Origin: an uncultured Roseobacter sp.
GTDB taxonomy: Bacteria; Pseudomonadota; Alphaproteobacteria; Rhodobacterales; Rhodobacteraceae
Assembly (NCBI RefSeq): GCF_947495025.1
Contig: NZ_CANLXG010000002.1
Coordinates: forward strand, 806,001-870,000
Length of the DNA: 64,000 nt
Reading direction: 5' to 3'
The notes beneath the pieces are model-generated. The model worked only from the letters and a program-made list of their open reading frames with translations. It searched no databases and was not told the origin of the DNA. A program made the translations under genes and the position numbers. This document shows positions 45,159 through 54,067 of the stretch, piece after piece; the stretch's first letter is position 1; each line of letters starts with the position of its first letter.

Positions 45159-45968
45159 CTAGGCTGCATGCACCCTGTTTTTATCCAATACCTCACGCGC
45201 CAGGGCTCTGTACGCCTGCGCTCCTTTTGAGGTCGTATCATAGGTCAGCACAGGCATGGCATAAGACGGTGCCTCGCTGACCCGCACGTTGCGCGGAATC
45301 CGCGTCCGGAATACCAGTTCCCCGAGGTTTTCCCGGGCGTCCTGCTCCACCGCGCCAGACAGATTGTTCCGCTGGTCAAACATCGTCAGAACGATGCCCT
45401 CAATGCGCAGATCTTTATTCCCGGTCTGGCGTACCTCGCGGATGGTCAGCATCAGTTGTGACAGACCCTCGAGCGCAAAGAATTCACTCTGCAAAGGCAC
45501 CAGAACAGAATGCGCCGCGATCATCGCATTTACAGTCAGCAGGTTGAGCGACGGAGGGCAGTCAATCAGGATGTAATCCAGCCGGAATTCATCCATCGGT
45601 GTCTGGCGGAGAGCATCGTGCAGCAGAAAACTGCGCTTTTCATTAGACATCAGTTCTATATCCGCCGAGCTGAGATCAACCGTCGCCGGCACGATCATCA
45701 GGTTTGGTGTCACGGTCGGCAGAACCACATCATGTAGTGGTATATCATCCAACAAAAGATCATATGTTGTGTACTTCCGGTCGTCCACTTCGATGCCCAA
45801 CCCCGTGGATGCGTTGCCCTGCGGATCGAGGTCAATTACCAGAACACGGGATCCGGCTTCGGCAAGTGCCGCTGCCAGATTAATTGTAGTGGTGGTCTTT
45901 CCAACGCCGCCCTTCTGGTTTGCTATCGCTATTATTTTCGGACCGTGAGGACGCGACAGATCAGACAC
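45159..45968 (-). CDS. parA: Chromosome partitioning ATPase ParA
   Basis: ParA forms an ATP-dependent gradient on the nucleoid that moves ParB-parS complexes. The 269-residue protein has the deviant Walker [19 protein letters not shown] (16-33, two lysines), [15 protein letters not shown] and [17 protein letters not shown] (Walker B). The start is GTG 45968-45966, inside the last codons of rsmG (8-base overlap). Gene order rsmG-parA-parB is the usual one near oriC. Confidence 0.96.
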   Translation of the reverse strand: MSDLSRPHGPKIIAIANQKGGVGKTTTTINLAAALAEAGSRVLVIDLDPQGNASTGLGIEVDDRKYTTYDLLLDDIPLHDVVLPTVTPNLMIVPATVDLSSADIELMSNEKRSFLLHDALRQTPMDEFRLDYILIDCPPSLNLLTVNAMIAAHSVLVPLQSEFFALEGLSQLMLTIREVRQTGNKDLRIEGIVLTMFDQRNNLSGAVEQDARENLGELVFRTRIPRNVRVSEAPSYAMPVLTYDTTSKGAQAYRALAREVLDKNRVHAA

Positions 45969-46575
45969 GCTTGATTTCCTTTATCTCAAGAACGGCAGCA
46001 GCGGGGTTTGAAATACTTGTATGCGATACCAGCGAAAATGACCAGGATTCCTGCGCCGCGCTGACCTCTTTCTGCCAGGATTCTCCCTTGAAAAAAACCG
46101 CAGTTCCATCGGGCTTCAGATGACGTTCTGCAAAACCGAGCAGGTTGGTCAGGTCTGCAAGTGCGCGGGCTGAAAGGACATCAGCATTCTCTGGAACCGC
46201 TTCTTCGATCCGCGCCACCAGAACACTGGCGTTCAGATCCAGTTCCCGGATGACTGTCCGTAGAAAAGCGGCCTTTCGCTGGTCACTTTCTATCATTCGG
46301 GTATACCGCGCCGGAAACCGTTCCTTTGCAAATACAGCAGCCACCAGGCCAGGAAACCCCCCACCACTGCCAATATCGACCCATGCATCGCCGGGAAATT
46401 CCAGAGGAATAATCTGCGCCGAATCCCATATATGGCGATCCCACAAGTGCTGGACACTTGATTTAGATATCAGATTTATTCTGGGTGTCCATTTCAGGAC
46501 AAGGTCATGAAGCGCTTCGAGGCGCTCCATTGTTTCACGTGAAACATCAAAGGGCGCGGCTTGATCCATTCTCAT
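45961..46575 (-). CDS. rsmG: 16S rRNA (guanine527-N7)-methyltransferase RsmG
   Basis: RsmG methylates G527 in 16S rRNA; its loss gives low-level streptomycin resistance. The 204-residue protein has the SAM motif [18 protein letters not shown] and [21 protein letters not shown] perfect parS palindrome (46531-46546) lies in the coding start and dictates residues DVSRETM of the N-terminus. The ATG 46575 overlaps the mnmG stop (ATGA); a second ATG at 46569 is in frame. Confidence 0.95.
   Translation of the reverse strand: MRMDQAAPFDVSRETMERLEALHDLVLKWTPRINLISKSSVQHLWDRHIWDSAQIIPLEFPGDAWVDIGSGGGFPGLVAAVFAKERFPARYTRMIESDQRKAAFLRTVIRELDLNASVLVARIEEAVPENADVLSARALADLTNLLGFAERHLKPDGTAVFFKGESWQKEVSAAQESWSFSLVSHTSISNPAAAVLEIKEIKRV
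46531..46546. promoter_or_regulatory. parS site 1 (inside rsmG)
   Basis: TGTTTCACGTGAAACA is a perfect 16-base palindrome identical to the bacterial parS consensus. It lies in the 5' coding part of rsmG, 0.6 kb upstream of the parA start. ParB loading here is expected from the family. Confidence 0.95.
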
Positions 46576-48443
46576 GCAGTCTGGCGTCTTCTGTTCTGAC
46601 GCAGTCTCGCAAGTATCAGCGTCAGCGCCGCCGGTGTCATACCATCAATACGCCCGGCCTGAGCAAGCGTCTCCGGTTGTGCCGCGGCCAGCTTGATCTG
46701 CAACTCCCGGGATAAACCTTCCAGACATGCATAGTCAAAATCTGCAGGAATTTTCTGTGCTTCATCTTTGCGAAGAAGATCGATATCTCTTTGCTGCCGC
46801 TGAATATAATTGGCGTACAGTGCTTCACGCTCCATCTGACGTTTCGTTTCTGTGTCCAACGCTTCAAAACGATCGTCGAGGCCTGTTATCACATCAAAAT
46901 CCACATCTGGGAAAGCCAGCAGCTGCATGGCCGTCCGACGAGATCCATCCTGATTGACTTTGATCCCCGCAGAAGACGCCTGTGACGGCGTAAACACCCG
47001 ATCCGTCAGGATATCGCGCGCAGCATTAAGCTTTCCAAGCTTTTCTCCGAACACCTGCTTTCGCTCATCACTGACGCACCCGATGTCAATGCCCTTTGGC
47101 GTCAGGCGTTGATCTGCGTTGTCCGCCCGCAATGACAGGCGAAACTCTGCCCGGGATGTGAACATACGATACGGCTCTGTAACGCCCCGCGTCGTCAGAT
47201 CGTCAATCATTACCCCGATGTAACTCTCTGACCTTGAGAAACTCACCGGATCTCCCCCGGCAGCAGCGCTTGCTGCATTCAAGCCGGCAACCAGGCCCTG
47301 TGCGGCGGCCTCCTCATATCCGGTTGTCCCGTTTATCTGGCCGGCAAGGTACAAACCCTGAATATCTCGGAGCGCCAGCGTACCGTCCAGCGCCCGGGGA
47401 TCGACGTAGTCGTATTCGATCGCATAACCGGGTTGAAGTATCACTGCATTCTCCAGACCAAAAATGGAGTTCACATACTCTGACTGCACATCTTCGGGCA
47501 AAGAAGTCGAAATGCCGTTGGGATAAACGGTATTTGTTGTCAGCCCTTCTGGTTCCAGAAAGATCTGATGAGATGTTTTATCCGCAAATCTTACGATTTT
47601 ATCTTCAATCGACGGGCAGTATCGTGGCCCAATGCCATCGATATGGCCGCCATACATGGCAGACCGATCAAGATTTTCGCGAATAATATTGTGCGTTTTT
47701 TCATTCGTGTGCGTGATGCCACAGGACACCTGACGGGCGGATACGCCTGTGGAAAGAAAAGAAAAGAGTGTCGGATCCTCATCGCCCGGCTGATCCTCCA
47801 GCGCATCCCAGCGGATCGTACTGCTGTCCAGACGTGGCGGTGTGCCAGTTTTCAGCCTTCCAAGCGGTAGATCAAAGGAATCAATTCTTTCAGCAAGTTT
47901 GACAGAGGCCTTGTCGCCCATACGCCCACCAGGTCTGGAAATATCGCCAATATGGATAACACCTCGCAGAAAAGTTCCGGTTGTCAGAACAACTGAAGCC
48001 GCGGGAATTTCTGATCCATCGTGCAGGATAACTCCGCAAACACGGCTCCCTGACATCAAAAAGTCAGTCACCTCGCCAATAACAATATCCAGGTTTTCGC
48101 GAGCCCTCGTTTCCCTGAGCATCTCTGACTGATAGATTTGTCGATCAGATTGCGCTCTGGGTCCCTGTACTGCGGGCCCTTTGCGTCTGTTAAGCAAGCG
48201 GAACTGAATACCGGCCTTGTCCGCAACCCGACCCATTACGCCGTCAAGCGCATCAATTTCACGCACCAGATGCCCCTTGCCCAACCCACCAATCGCCGGA
48301 TTGCAGGACATTACACCGATCCCGGCTTCCGACATGGTTACAAGGGCCGTACGGGCACCCATCCGCGCAGCCGCATGTGCCGCCTCCGCGCCAGCGTGTC
48401 CGCCACCAATAACCAGAACGTCGAATTGTTTCACGTGAAACAC
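46572..48443 (-). CDS. mnmG: tRNA uridine 5-carboxymethylaminomethyl modification enzyme MnmG (GidA)
   Basis: MnmG is the FAD enzyme that, with MnmE, modifies U34 of certain tRNAs. The 623-residue protein has the FAD motif [20 protein letters not shown], the GidA signatures [20 protein letters not shown] and [15 protein letters not shown], and a C-terminal helical domain. The start is taken as GTG 48443 (M-F-H-V-K-Q-F-D), which overlaps a parS site; an in-frame TTG at 48458 is the alternative. mnmE ends just upstream (7 bases inside if TTG is used). It overlaps rsmG by 4 bases. Confidence 0.95.
   Translation of the reverse strand: MFHVKQFDVLVIGGGHAGAEAAHAAARMGARTALVTMSEAGIGVMSCNPAIGGLGKGHLVREIDALDGVMGRVADKAGIQFRLLNRRKGPAVQGPRAQSDRQIYQSEMLRETRARENLDIVIGEVTDFLMSGSRVCGVILHDGSEIPAASVVLTTGTFLRGVIHIGDISRPGGRMGDKASVKLAERIDSFDLPLGRLKTGTPPRLDSSTIRWDALEDQPGDEDPTLFSFLSTGVSARQVSCGITHTNEKTHNIIRENLDRSAMYGGHIDGIGPRYCPSIEDKIVRFADKTSHQIFLEPEGLTTNTVYPNGISTSLPEDVQSEYVNSIFGLENAVILQPGYAIEYDYVDPRALDGTLALRDIQGLYLAGQINGTTGYEEAAAQGLVAGLNAASAAAGGDPVSFSRSESYIGVMIDDLTTRGVTEPYRMFTSRAEFRLSLRADNADQRLTPKGIDIGCVSDERKQVFGEKLGKLNAARDILTDRVFTPSQASSAGIKVNQDGSRRTAMQLLAFPDVDFDVITGLDDRFEALDTETKRQMEREALYANYIQRQQRDIDLLRKDEAQKIPADFDYACLEGLSRELQIKLAAAQPETLAQAGRIDGMTPAALTLILARLRQNRRRQTA
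48427..48442. promoter_or_regulatory. parS site 2 (at the mnmG start)
   Basis: A second perfect TGTTTCACGTGAAACA palindrome covers the mnmG initiation region: it contains two of the three bases of the GTG start codon at 48443-48441 and the following codons for FHVKQ. The two sites are 1.9 kb apart and about 3.3-5.5 kb left of the origin gap. Confidence 0.95.
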
Positions 48444-48447
48444 TCCA

Positions 48448-49734
48448 TCACTTGCCAAGGCAAAAGCTTGAAAAAATCTCGTCCAGCAGATTTTCCACGT
48501 CGATGCGCCCGATAAGGGCTTCCAATGCTCGAATCGCTGATCGGAGTTCCTCTGCTGCTATATCATAACTCTCCGGACCCTGCGAAAGGATGTCCCTGAC
48601 AGCGTCAAGATATCCCTGCGACTGTTGCATGGCCGAACGGTGCCTCTCATGCGTCGCCAGACCAGCAACTGAAGTTCTGTCCTGAAGTACCGTGCGAATC
48701 CGCTCGATAAGCGCCGACACACCTTCTCCTGTAACACCGGAAACCCCATTGATTGTATCACCCGTCAGGTCAGATTTAGGGGAAACCACAACATCCTGGG
48801 GCTTTGGTACAATCAACAGCTGCTCGTTAGCCTCAGACAGAATAACCCTCAGGTCTGCAGCTTCCGCTCGCTGAACCGCCCGCTCTATGCCGATTGTTTC
48901 AACGACATCCTCACTTTCGCGAAGCCCCGCGGTATCAAGAAAAGTAACGGGCAGTCCCTTCAGATCCATCCGAACTTCGATAACGTCTCTCGTGGTTCCG
49001 GCAATCTCTGACGTGATGGCCGCATCACGTCCTGCCAGTCGGTTCAGCAGCGTCGATTTTCCTGCGTTCGGTGGCCCGACAATTGCAACTTCAAAACCCG
49101 TCCGGATGCGTTCAGCCACAAAAGAGCCCGCGATTTCTGACCGCAGTTCCTGCTGAACCCTATCAAGCAGGATTGTGACCTCAGGCGTTACATCAACCGG
49201 CACATCTTCGTCAGCGAAATCAATTGTAGCCTCAAGCAGCGAGGCCGACCGGATGAGATCAGAACGCCAACCTTCGACCTTATCTCCCAGTGCGCCGCTG
49301 AAAACCCTCAGGGCCTGGCGCCTCTGTGCCTCGGTTTCTGCATCGATCAGATCCGCCAGACCTTCCACCTGGGCGAGATCAAGGCGGCCGTTCTCCATCG
49401 CACGACGGGTGAATTCCCCGGACTCTGCAAGTCGCAGACCTTCTGTGCCGGACAGCTGGTGCAAAACAGCCTGCACCACTGCCGTACTGCCATGCGTATG
49501 GAGCTCGACAACGTCTTCGCCTGTGAAGCTCTCAGGCGCCCGGAACGTCAGAACAAGAGCTTCGTCCAGAAGGACGTCATGAGCATCCTTCAGTTGACGC
49601 AACCCGCTATGACGCACTGATGGCAATGAGCCCGCCATAGCAGCGCCCGCCTGCCACGCACGCGGTCCCGAAATCCTGATGACAGAAACACCGGCCCGGC
49701 CCTGAGCAGTTGCCTGGGCAAAAATCGTATCCAT
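48448..49734 (-). CDS. mnmE: tRNA modification GTPase MnmE (TrmE)
   Basis: MnmE is the GTPase partner of MnmG. The 428-residue protein has the N-terminal formyl-THF-binding domain ([20 protein letters not shown]), the G domain with G1 GPPNAGKST (220-228), the [20 protein letters not shown] region and [10 protein letters not shown]. The C-terminus ends in CLGK, containing the conserved cysteine. It is 30 bases downstream of the rho stop and ends just before the mnmG start. Confidence 0.96.
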   Translation of the reverse strand: MDTIFAQATAQGRAGVSVIRISGPRAWQAGAAMAGSLPSVRHSGLRQLKDAHDVLLDEALVLTFRAPESFTGEDVVELHTHGSTAVVQAVLHQLSGTEGLRLAESGEFTRRAMENGRLDLAQVEGLADLIDAETEAQRRQALRVFSGALGDKVEGWRSDLIRSASLLEATIDFADEDVPVDVTPEVTILLDRVQQELRSEIAGSFVAERIRTGFEVAIVGPPNAGKSTLLNRLAGRDAAITSEIAGTTRDVIEVRMDLKGLPVTFLDTAGLRESEDVVETIGIERAVQRAEAADLRVILSEANEQLLIVPKPQDVVVSPKSDLTGDTINGVSGVTGEGVSALIERIRTVLQDRTSVAGLATHERHRSAMQQSQGYLDAVRDILSQGPESYDIAAEELRSAIRALEALIGRIDVENLLDEIFSSFCLGK

Positions 49735-49764
49735 CTTATTAACCCACTGTTTTAAAACAATAAG

Positions 49765-51090
49765 TTACGTATTCATAGAATCGAAGAACTCCGAGTTGCT
49801 CTTAGTTTGTTTCAGCTTGGACAACAGGAATTCAATCGCATCTGTCGTACCCATCGGGTTCAGAATACGGCGCAGAACAAAGGTTTTCTGCAGATCGATT
49901 TTGTCGACAAGCAGGTCTTCTTTCCGGGTGCCGGATTTCAGAATATCCATCGCCGGGAAGACGCGTTTGTCAGCGACCTTCCGGTCCAGAACAATCTCCG
50001 AGTTACCGGTGCCCTTGAATTCTTCAAAGATCACCTCGTCCATGCGGCTGCCTGTATCGATCAGGGCCGTGGCGATGATGGTCAGTGAACCACCCTCTTC
50101 GATATTCCGGGCGGCACCAAAGAAACGCTTGGGGCGTTGCAGAGCATTCGCATCCACACCACCGGTCAGAACTTTACCAGAGGACGGAACGACCGTATTA
50201 AAGGCCCGGCCCAGTCGGGTGATGGAATCGAGCAGGATGACAACATCCCGCTTGTGTTCAACGAGCCGTTTCGCCTTTTCGATCACCATGTCGGAGACGG
50301 CCACGTGACGCGTTGCCGGCTCGTCAAAGGTCGAGGAGACAACCTCTCCCTTAACCGAGCGCTGCATGTCGGTGACCTCTTCGGGCCGTTCGTCAATCAG
50401 CAGCACGATGAGATAGCATTCCGGGTGATTGCGTTCGATCGAGTTCGCGATGTTCTGCAACAGCACGGTTTTACCGGTCCGCGGCGGCGCAACGATAAGC
50501 GACCGCTGACCTTTGCCGATAGGTGCGACAAGATCGATGATCCGCGAAGAACGGTCCTTGACCGTCGGATCCTCAGTTTCCATGGTCAGGCGCTCGTCCG
50601 GATAAAGCGGCGTCAGGTTTTCAAAGGCAACCTTGTGGCGGGCCTTCTCCGGATCTTCAAAGTTGATCCGCGTGACATCGATCAGGCCGAAGTAACGTTC
50701 ATTATCATCCGGTGCCTTGATCACACCTTCGATCGTGTCACCCGTCCGCAGCGAGTATTTGCGGATCATCTCCGGAGACACATAAATATCATCAGGACCG
50801 GGCAGATAGTTTGCCTCTGGCGACCGCAGGAACCCAAACCCGTCCTGCAGAACTTCCAGCACGCCATCACCGGAGATTTCCCAGCCCTCGTCCGCGCGTT
50901 CACGAAGGATCTGGAACATCATCTCGCCCTTACGCATGGTCGAGGCGTTTTCGATCTCCAGATCCTCTGCCATCGCCAGCAGATCCTTGGGGCTCTTCCG
51001 CTTCAGATCCGCCAGGTTAAGCGTCTCGAGGGGGCCATCCTGGACCGGGGTGTCGTTGTTTTCTGATGTCATGAAACTATCCATAGCCAC
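49765..51090 (-). CDS. rho: Transcription termination factor Rho
   Basis: Rho is the hexameric RNA helicase that ends untranslated transcripts. The protein (441 residues from GTG 51090) has the N-terminal [20 protein letters not shown], the RNA-binding fold ([38 protein letters not shown]), Walker [17 protein letters not shown] (201-216) and Walker [20 protein letters not shown] 51090 is preferred because GGAGG is 8 bases upstream; ATG 51084 and 51072 are in-frame alternatives, and homologues often start near the latter. The GGAGG and GTG lie in a hairpin (51087-51110). Confidence 0.95.
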   Translation of the reverse strand: MAMDSFMTSENNDTPVQDGPLETLNLADLKRKSPKDLLAMAEDLEIENASTMRKGEMMFQILRERADEGWEISGDGVLEVLQDGFGFLRSPEANYLPGPDDIYVSPEMIRKYSLRTGDTIEGVIKAPDDNERYFGLIDVTRINFEDPEKARHKVAFENLTPLYPDERLTMETEDPTVKDRSSRIIDLVAPIGKGQRSLIVAPPRTGKTVLLQNIANSIERNHPECYLIVLLIDERPEEVTDMQRSVKGEVVSSTFDEPATRHVAVSDMVIEKAKRLVEHKRDVVILLDSITRLGRAFNTVVPSSGKVLTGGVDANALQRPKRFFGAARNIEEGGSLTIIATALIDTGSRMDEVIFEEFKGTGNSEIVLDRKVADKRVFPAMDILKSGTRKEDLLVDKIDLQKTFVLRRILNPMGTTDAIEFLLSKLKQTKSNSEFFDSMNT

Positions 51091-51110
51091 ACGCGGAACC
51101 TCCCGTGTGG
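51087..51110 (-). promoter_or_regulatory. Hairpin enclosing the rho ribosome-binding site and start
   Basis: On the mRNA strand CCACACG (51110-51104) pairs with CGTGTGG (51093-51087) across the 10-base loop GGAGGTTCCG. The GGAGG ribosome-binding site is in the loop and the GTG start codon (51090-51088) is in the right arm. The structure could control translation of rho. There is no T run, so it is not a terminator. Confidence 0.55.
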
Positions 51111-51197
51111 TCTGTCATTCTGAATGTAAGGTCTGCGCCATCCCCGGACGGGGTGGTGAGAAAGACATAGTGACAGCCAGTCCACGAGTCAATCGGA

Positions 51198-51647
51198 TCA
51201 GAAGCGTACGACCACCGAGAGCACGATGACGACCATCAGTACGGTCGGGACTTCGTTCATCATCCGGTACTGCCGGCCTGTCAGGGCATTCTCTGCCCGC
51301 ATAAACTCTTTACGGCGCAATCCCAGCCAGTGATGAAACCACGTCATCCCAAGTACGCCACCGGCTTTGGTCCATGGCCATATCTCATCCCAGCTGACAA
51401 TCCCGGGCGTGAACACCAGACACAGACCAAAAACCCATGTCGCTATCATCGCCGGATTCATTATTGCTTTGAGAAGGCGACGTTCCATGGTCTGAAACAT
51501 CTCGTGAGTTTCACCACTTTGGCCGACCTGTTCAGTGTGATAGACAAACAGTCTGGGCAGATAAAAGAGACCGGCCATCCAGGCAATCACCGACATAATA
51601 TGGAATGCCTTGATCCATGGATAGCTCTGAGCAAGAAAGTCTGACAC
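51198..51647 (-). CDS. hemJ: Protoporphyrinogen IX oxidase HemJ
   Basis: HemJ is the membrane-bound enzyme that converts protoporphyrinogen IX to protoporphyrin IX in many alphaproteobacteria. The 149-residue, four-span protein has KAFHIMSVIAWMAGLFYLPR and RLFVYHTE near the N-terminus, and KAGGVLGMTWFHHWLGL, with the conserved histidines. Start GTG 51647 (MSDFLAQSYPWIKAF) has GGAG 6 bases upstream; an in-frame TTG at 51659 is possible. It is the first leftward gene from the origin gap; rho follows after 107 bases. Confidence 0.92.
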   Translation of the reverse strand: MSDFLAQSYPWIKAFHIMSVIAWMAGLFYLPRLFVYHTEQVGQSGETHEMFQTMERRLLKAIMNPAMIATWVFGLCLVFTPGIVSWDEIWPWTKAGGVLGMTWFHHWLGLRRKEFMRAENALTGRQYRMMNEVPTVLMVVIVLSVVVRF

Positions 51648-51750
51648 CGGAAACTCCAATCTGAACTTCTCTTAATAATTAATAAAGAAAGAGAAAAGGA
51701 TGATGATTTTGTAGGGGCGGCGGTTTCTGGGGATTAACGTGTCATCCCAT

Positions 51751-51792
51751 CTGTTCTGAACAGGTGGAGAAAATTGTCCCCGAACACGGGGA
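51751..51792. repeat. Two inverted repeats in the left part of oriC
   Basis: CTGTTCTGAACAG (51751-51763) is a perfect 13-base palindrome with a single central T. TCCCCG and CGGGGA (51777-51792) form a hairpin with loop AACA. Both lie between hemJ and the AT-rich segment. They could be protein-binding or structured elements; no terminator T run follows. Confidence 0.55.
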
Positions 51793-51820
51793 GAAACCAG
51801 CAGGAAAATTTATATTATAT

Positions 51821-51857
51821 TTAACAATAGGTTAGATCTGTCTTAAGAGTGATTTGA
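51821..51857. promoter_or_regulatory. Two near-consensus CtrA-type motifs in oriC
   Basis: TTAA-N7-TTAG (51821-51835) and TTAA-N7-TTGA (51843-51857) each match the CtrA full site TTAA-N7-TTAA at seven of eight positions. Their starts are 22 bases apart, about two helical turns, which would allow cooperative binding on one face. A further seven-of-eight match is at 51672-51686 in AT-rich DNA and may be chance. Confidence 0.5.
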
Positions 51858-51868
51858 CGAAATAAACC

Positions 51869-51877
51869 TGTGGATAT
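51869..51877 (-). promoter_or_regulatory. DnaA-box-like nonamer 1
   Basis: TGTGGATAT on the plus strand reads ATATCCACA on the minus strand, one mismatch from the DnaA box TTATCCACA. It sits just right of the AT-rich segment. Confidence 0.65.
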
Positions 51878-51893
51878 CCTCGTGGAAGCCGGT

Positions 51894-51902
51894 TTATGCA
51901 CA
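51894..51902 (+). promoter_or_regulatory. DnaA-box-like nonamer 2
   Basis: TTATGCACA fits the relaxed DnaA box TTATNCACA exactly. It is 25 bases right of the first box and on the opposite strand. A weaker TTATCCTTA is at 51912-51920. Confidence 0.7.
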
Positions 51903-52010
51903 CCTTCTGTTTTATCCTTATCAGAGCTGTATCAAATCCCTGGTAAAACCCTGGCGAAAGATGATTTATAGACGGACCATGGCGAAACGCTCTGACCACA
52001 TTCATAACTC

Positions 52011-52026
52011 TTAAAATATCCTTAAC
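52011..52026 (+). promoter_or_regulatory. Perfect CtrA-type full site
   Basis: TTAA (52011-52014), seven bases, then TTAAC (52022-52026) is an exact match to the Caulobacter CtrA consensus TTAA-N7-TTAAC. It ends 22 bases before the maf ATG and 14 bases before a DnaA-box-like nonamer, so it could control origin firing, maf transcription or both. Confidence 0.7.
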
Positions 52027-52039
52027 GCTGCACACAGGC

Positions 52040-52048
52040 TTTTCCACA
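52040..52048 (+). promoter_or_regulatory. DnaA-box-like nonamer 3, touching the maf start
   Basis: TTTTCCACA fits the relaxed DnaA box TTWTNCACA. Its last base is the A of the maf ATG, so DnaA bound here could also affect maf expression. Confidence 0.6.
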
Positions 52049-52647
52049 TGTCACACACAATCGTCCTGGCATCAGGGTCTGCGATACGGTCAGCGCTGCT
52101 GACACAGGCAGGTGTCCCCCATCGCGTGGAACCAGCCCGTATCGACGAGGATATGGTACGCGATTCCCTTCTGGCAGAACAGGCACGGCCACGCGATGTC
52201 GCCGATACCCTTGCAGAGCTGAAAGCACGCAAAATCAGTGAGAAAAACCCGGGTGCACTCGTGCTGGGGTGTGACCAGGTGCTGGACCATGATGGGGAAA
52301 TTCTGTCAAAACCCCGGACGCCGGATGACGCAGTGACCCAGCTCCGGTCTATGCGGTCAGGTCGGCATATGCTGCTCTCTGCGGCGGTTGTGTGCGAGGA
52401 CGGAAAACCGTTGTGGCGGCACATCGGTCAGGTCAGACTGCATATGCGTGACGCTTCTGACGCATACATCCGTGGCTATGTTGACCGGAACTGGGACAGT
52501 ATCCGACACGCTGTCGGGGCCTATAAGCTCGAAGAAGAAGGTGTTCGTCTGTTCACCCGGATCGAAGGTGACTATTTTAACGTCCTGGGGCTGCCGCTGC
52601 TTGAACTGCTGTCCTGGCTGACGTTGCGGGGAGATCTGGAAAAATGA
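52048..52647 (+). CDS. Maf-family nucleoside triphosphate pyrophosphatase
   Basis: Maf proteins hydrolyse non-canonical or m5U/UTP-type nucleotides and are linked to septum inhibition. The 199-residue protein has LASGSAIRSALLTQAGVPHR, KISEKNPGALVLGCDQVL and IEGDYFNVLGLPLLELLSWL; the GCDQVL acidic motif is complete. No strong ribosome-binding site is seen (AGG at 9 bases). It is the first rightward gene from the origin and overlaps aroE by 4 bases. Confidence 0.92.
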   Translation: MSHTIVLASGSAIRSALLTQAGVPHRVEPARIDEDMVRDSLLAEQARPRDVADTLAELKARKISEKNPGALVLGCDQVLDHDGEILSKPRTPDDAVTQLRSMRSGRHMLLSAAVVCEDGKPLWRHIGQVRLHMRDASDAYIRGYVDRNWDSIRHAVGAYKLEEEGVRLFTRIEGDYFNVLGLPLLELLSWLTLRGDLEK

Positions 52648-53477
52648 GCGGACACAAAATCCCATTGGCCGGTGTCATCGGATCACCGATTGCGCATTCC
52701 CGGTCACCACAACTGCACGGTCACTGGCTGACAACAAACAATCTGCCTGGTTTCTACATTCCGATGGATGTCTCGCCGGAAGATCTGGAAAGCGTGTTGC
52801 GATCCCTGCCCCGTGCCGGCTTTGTCGGTGTCAATGTTACGATCCCACACAAAGAGCAGGTCCTGGAACTGGCTGATGTCGCAACCGATCGCGCGCGGCG
52901 GATCGGTGCCGCAAATACGCTGACGTTTTTGCCGGATGGAAAAATCGAGGCGGACAATACGGACGGGTACGGGTTTCTGAACAATCTTCAGGCTGGCGCT
53001 CCTGCATGGGAGCCCACTTCGGGGCCTGCGGTCGTTCTTGGCGCGGGGGGCGCGGCGCGGGCGGTGATCGTGGCCCTTCTCGATGCAGGTGTGCCGGAAA
53101 TACGTCTGAGCAACCGGACCATCGCACGTGCAGAACAACTGCGGAGAGATTTTGGAGAGAAGGTGGTCGTTCACCCCTGGGAAAACATATCCCAGAGCTT
53201 CCCGGACGCAGGTTTGCTTGTGAACACGACATCTCTGGGTATGGTCGGCAAACCACCTCTGGAGCTCAGTTTGCAGACTCTGAGCAGACAAACCGTTGTC
53301 ACCGATCTCGTTTACACACCGCTGCAGACAGAATTGCTCAGGCAGGCAGCCGCTGTCGGGTGCACTGCTGTGGACGGGCTCGGGATGCTGCTGCATCAGG
53401 GTGCGCCGGGATTTACCCGCTGGTTTGGCACCGAACCGGTGGTCGATGACGAACTGCGGCGTGCTGTGCTGGGATGA
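52644..53477 (+). CDS. aroE: Shikimate dehydrogenase (NADP+)
   Basis: AroE reduces 3-dehydroshikimate to shikimate in the aromatic pathway. The 277-residue protein has GVIGSPIAHSRSPQLHGHWL (substrate), VNVTIPHKEQVLELADVATD (catalytic Lys), VVLGAGGAARAVIVALLDAG (NADP loop) and the C-terminal DGLGMLLHQGAPGFTRW. It overlaps maf and coaE by 4 bases each (ATGA), in the conserved maf-aroE-coaE-dnaQ order. Confidence 0.96.
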   Translation: MSGHKIPLAGVIGSPIAHSRSPQLHGHWLTTNNLPGFYIPMDVSPEDLESVLRSLPRAGFVGVNVTIPHKEQVLELADVATDRARRIGAANTLTFLPDGKIEADNTDGYGFLNNLQAGAPAWEPTSGPAVVLGAGGAARAVIVALLDAGVPEIRLSNRTIARAEQLRRDFGEKVVVHPWENISQSFPDAGLLVNTTSLGMVGKPPLELSLQTLSRQTVVTDLVYTPLQTELLRQAAAVGCTAVDGLGMLLHQGAPGFTRWFGTEPVVDDELRRAVLG

Positions 53478-54067
53478 CCCACGTGATCGCCCTCACAGGA
53501 TCGATCGGTATGGGGAAATCGACCACCGCTCAGATGTTCGCCGACGAGGGATGTGCGGTGTGGGACGCCGATGCTGCCGTGCACCGTCTGTATGAACCGG
53601 GCGGGGCGGCTGTTGCACCTGTATCAAGGCTCTTTCCCGAGGCAATTATTTCCGACGCTGTTTCACGGGACCGGCTGCGGAAAATCATATCAGCAGATCC
53701 GGACGCGCTGAAAAAAATCGAAGACATTGTGCATCCGCTTGTTGCCGCGGATCGGGTTGCTTTTCTGAAAGCCACAGCAACCGACATAGCGGTTCTGGAT
53801 ATTCCGTTGTTGTTTGAAACCGGCGGAGAAGGCATTGCCGATACGGTGGTCTGTGTTTTCGTGTCAGACGAAGAACAGGAAAAACGTGTTCTGGCGCGGG
53901 GTAAAATGACCCGTGAACAGTTTCTGGCCATTCGGGAAAAACAGATGCCAGCGGCAGAGAAATGCGCGAGATCAGACTTTGTCGTGACGACAGATACGAT
54001 TGAACATGCCCGCCAGCAGGTGCAGAATATCGTCAGGCAGATCAGAGAGGCATCAGCAGATGCGTGA
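53474..54067 (+). CDS. coaE: Dephospho-CoA kinase
   Basis: CoaE phosphorylates dephospho-CoA, the last CoA step. The 197-residue protein has the P-loop [45 protein letters not shown] and the lid [18 protein letters not shown]. It overlaps aroE by 4 bases and dnaQ by 8 bases, so translation is coupled along the four-gene run. Confidence 0.95.
   Translation: MTHVIALTGSIGMGKSTTAQMFADEGCAVWDADAAVHRLYEPGGAAVAPVSRLFPEAIISDAVSRDRLRKIISADPDALKKIEDIVHPLVAADRVAFLKATATDIAVLDIPLLFETGGEGIADTVVCVFVSDEEQEKRVLARGKMTREQFLAIREKQMPAAEKCARSDFVVTTDTIEHARQQVQNIVRQIREASADA

Larger units (their letters stand above)
51648..52047. other. Candidate chromosomal replication origin (oriC) region
   Basis: This 400-base gap is the only gene-free stretch above 300 bases. 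It holds an AT-rich segment (TTATATTATATTTAAC near 51810-51825), DnaA-box-like nonamers at 51869-51877, 51894-51902 and 52040-52048, a cluster of CtrA-type motifs, a near-match to an IHF site (51930-51942, one mismatch), and two inverted repeats at 51751-51763 and 51777-51792. Genes on both sides run away from it, and parS, parAB, rsmG, mnmG and maf are neighbours, the standard alphaproteobacterial origin setting. No CcrM sites (GANTC) were seen. Exact unwinding site and limits are inference. Confidence 0.8.
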
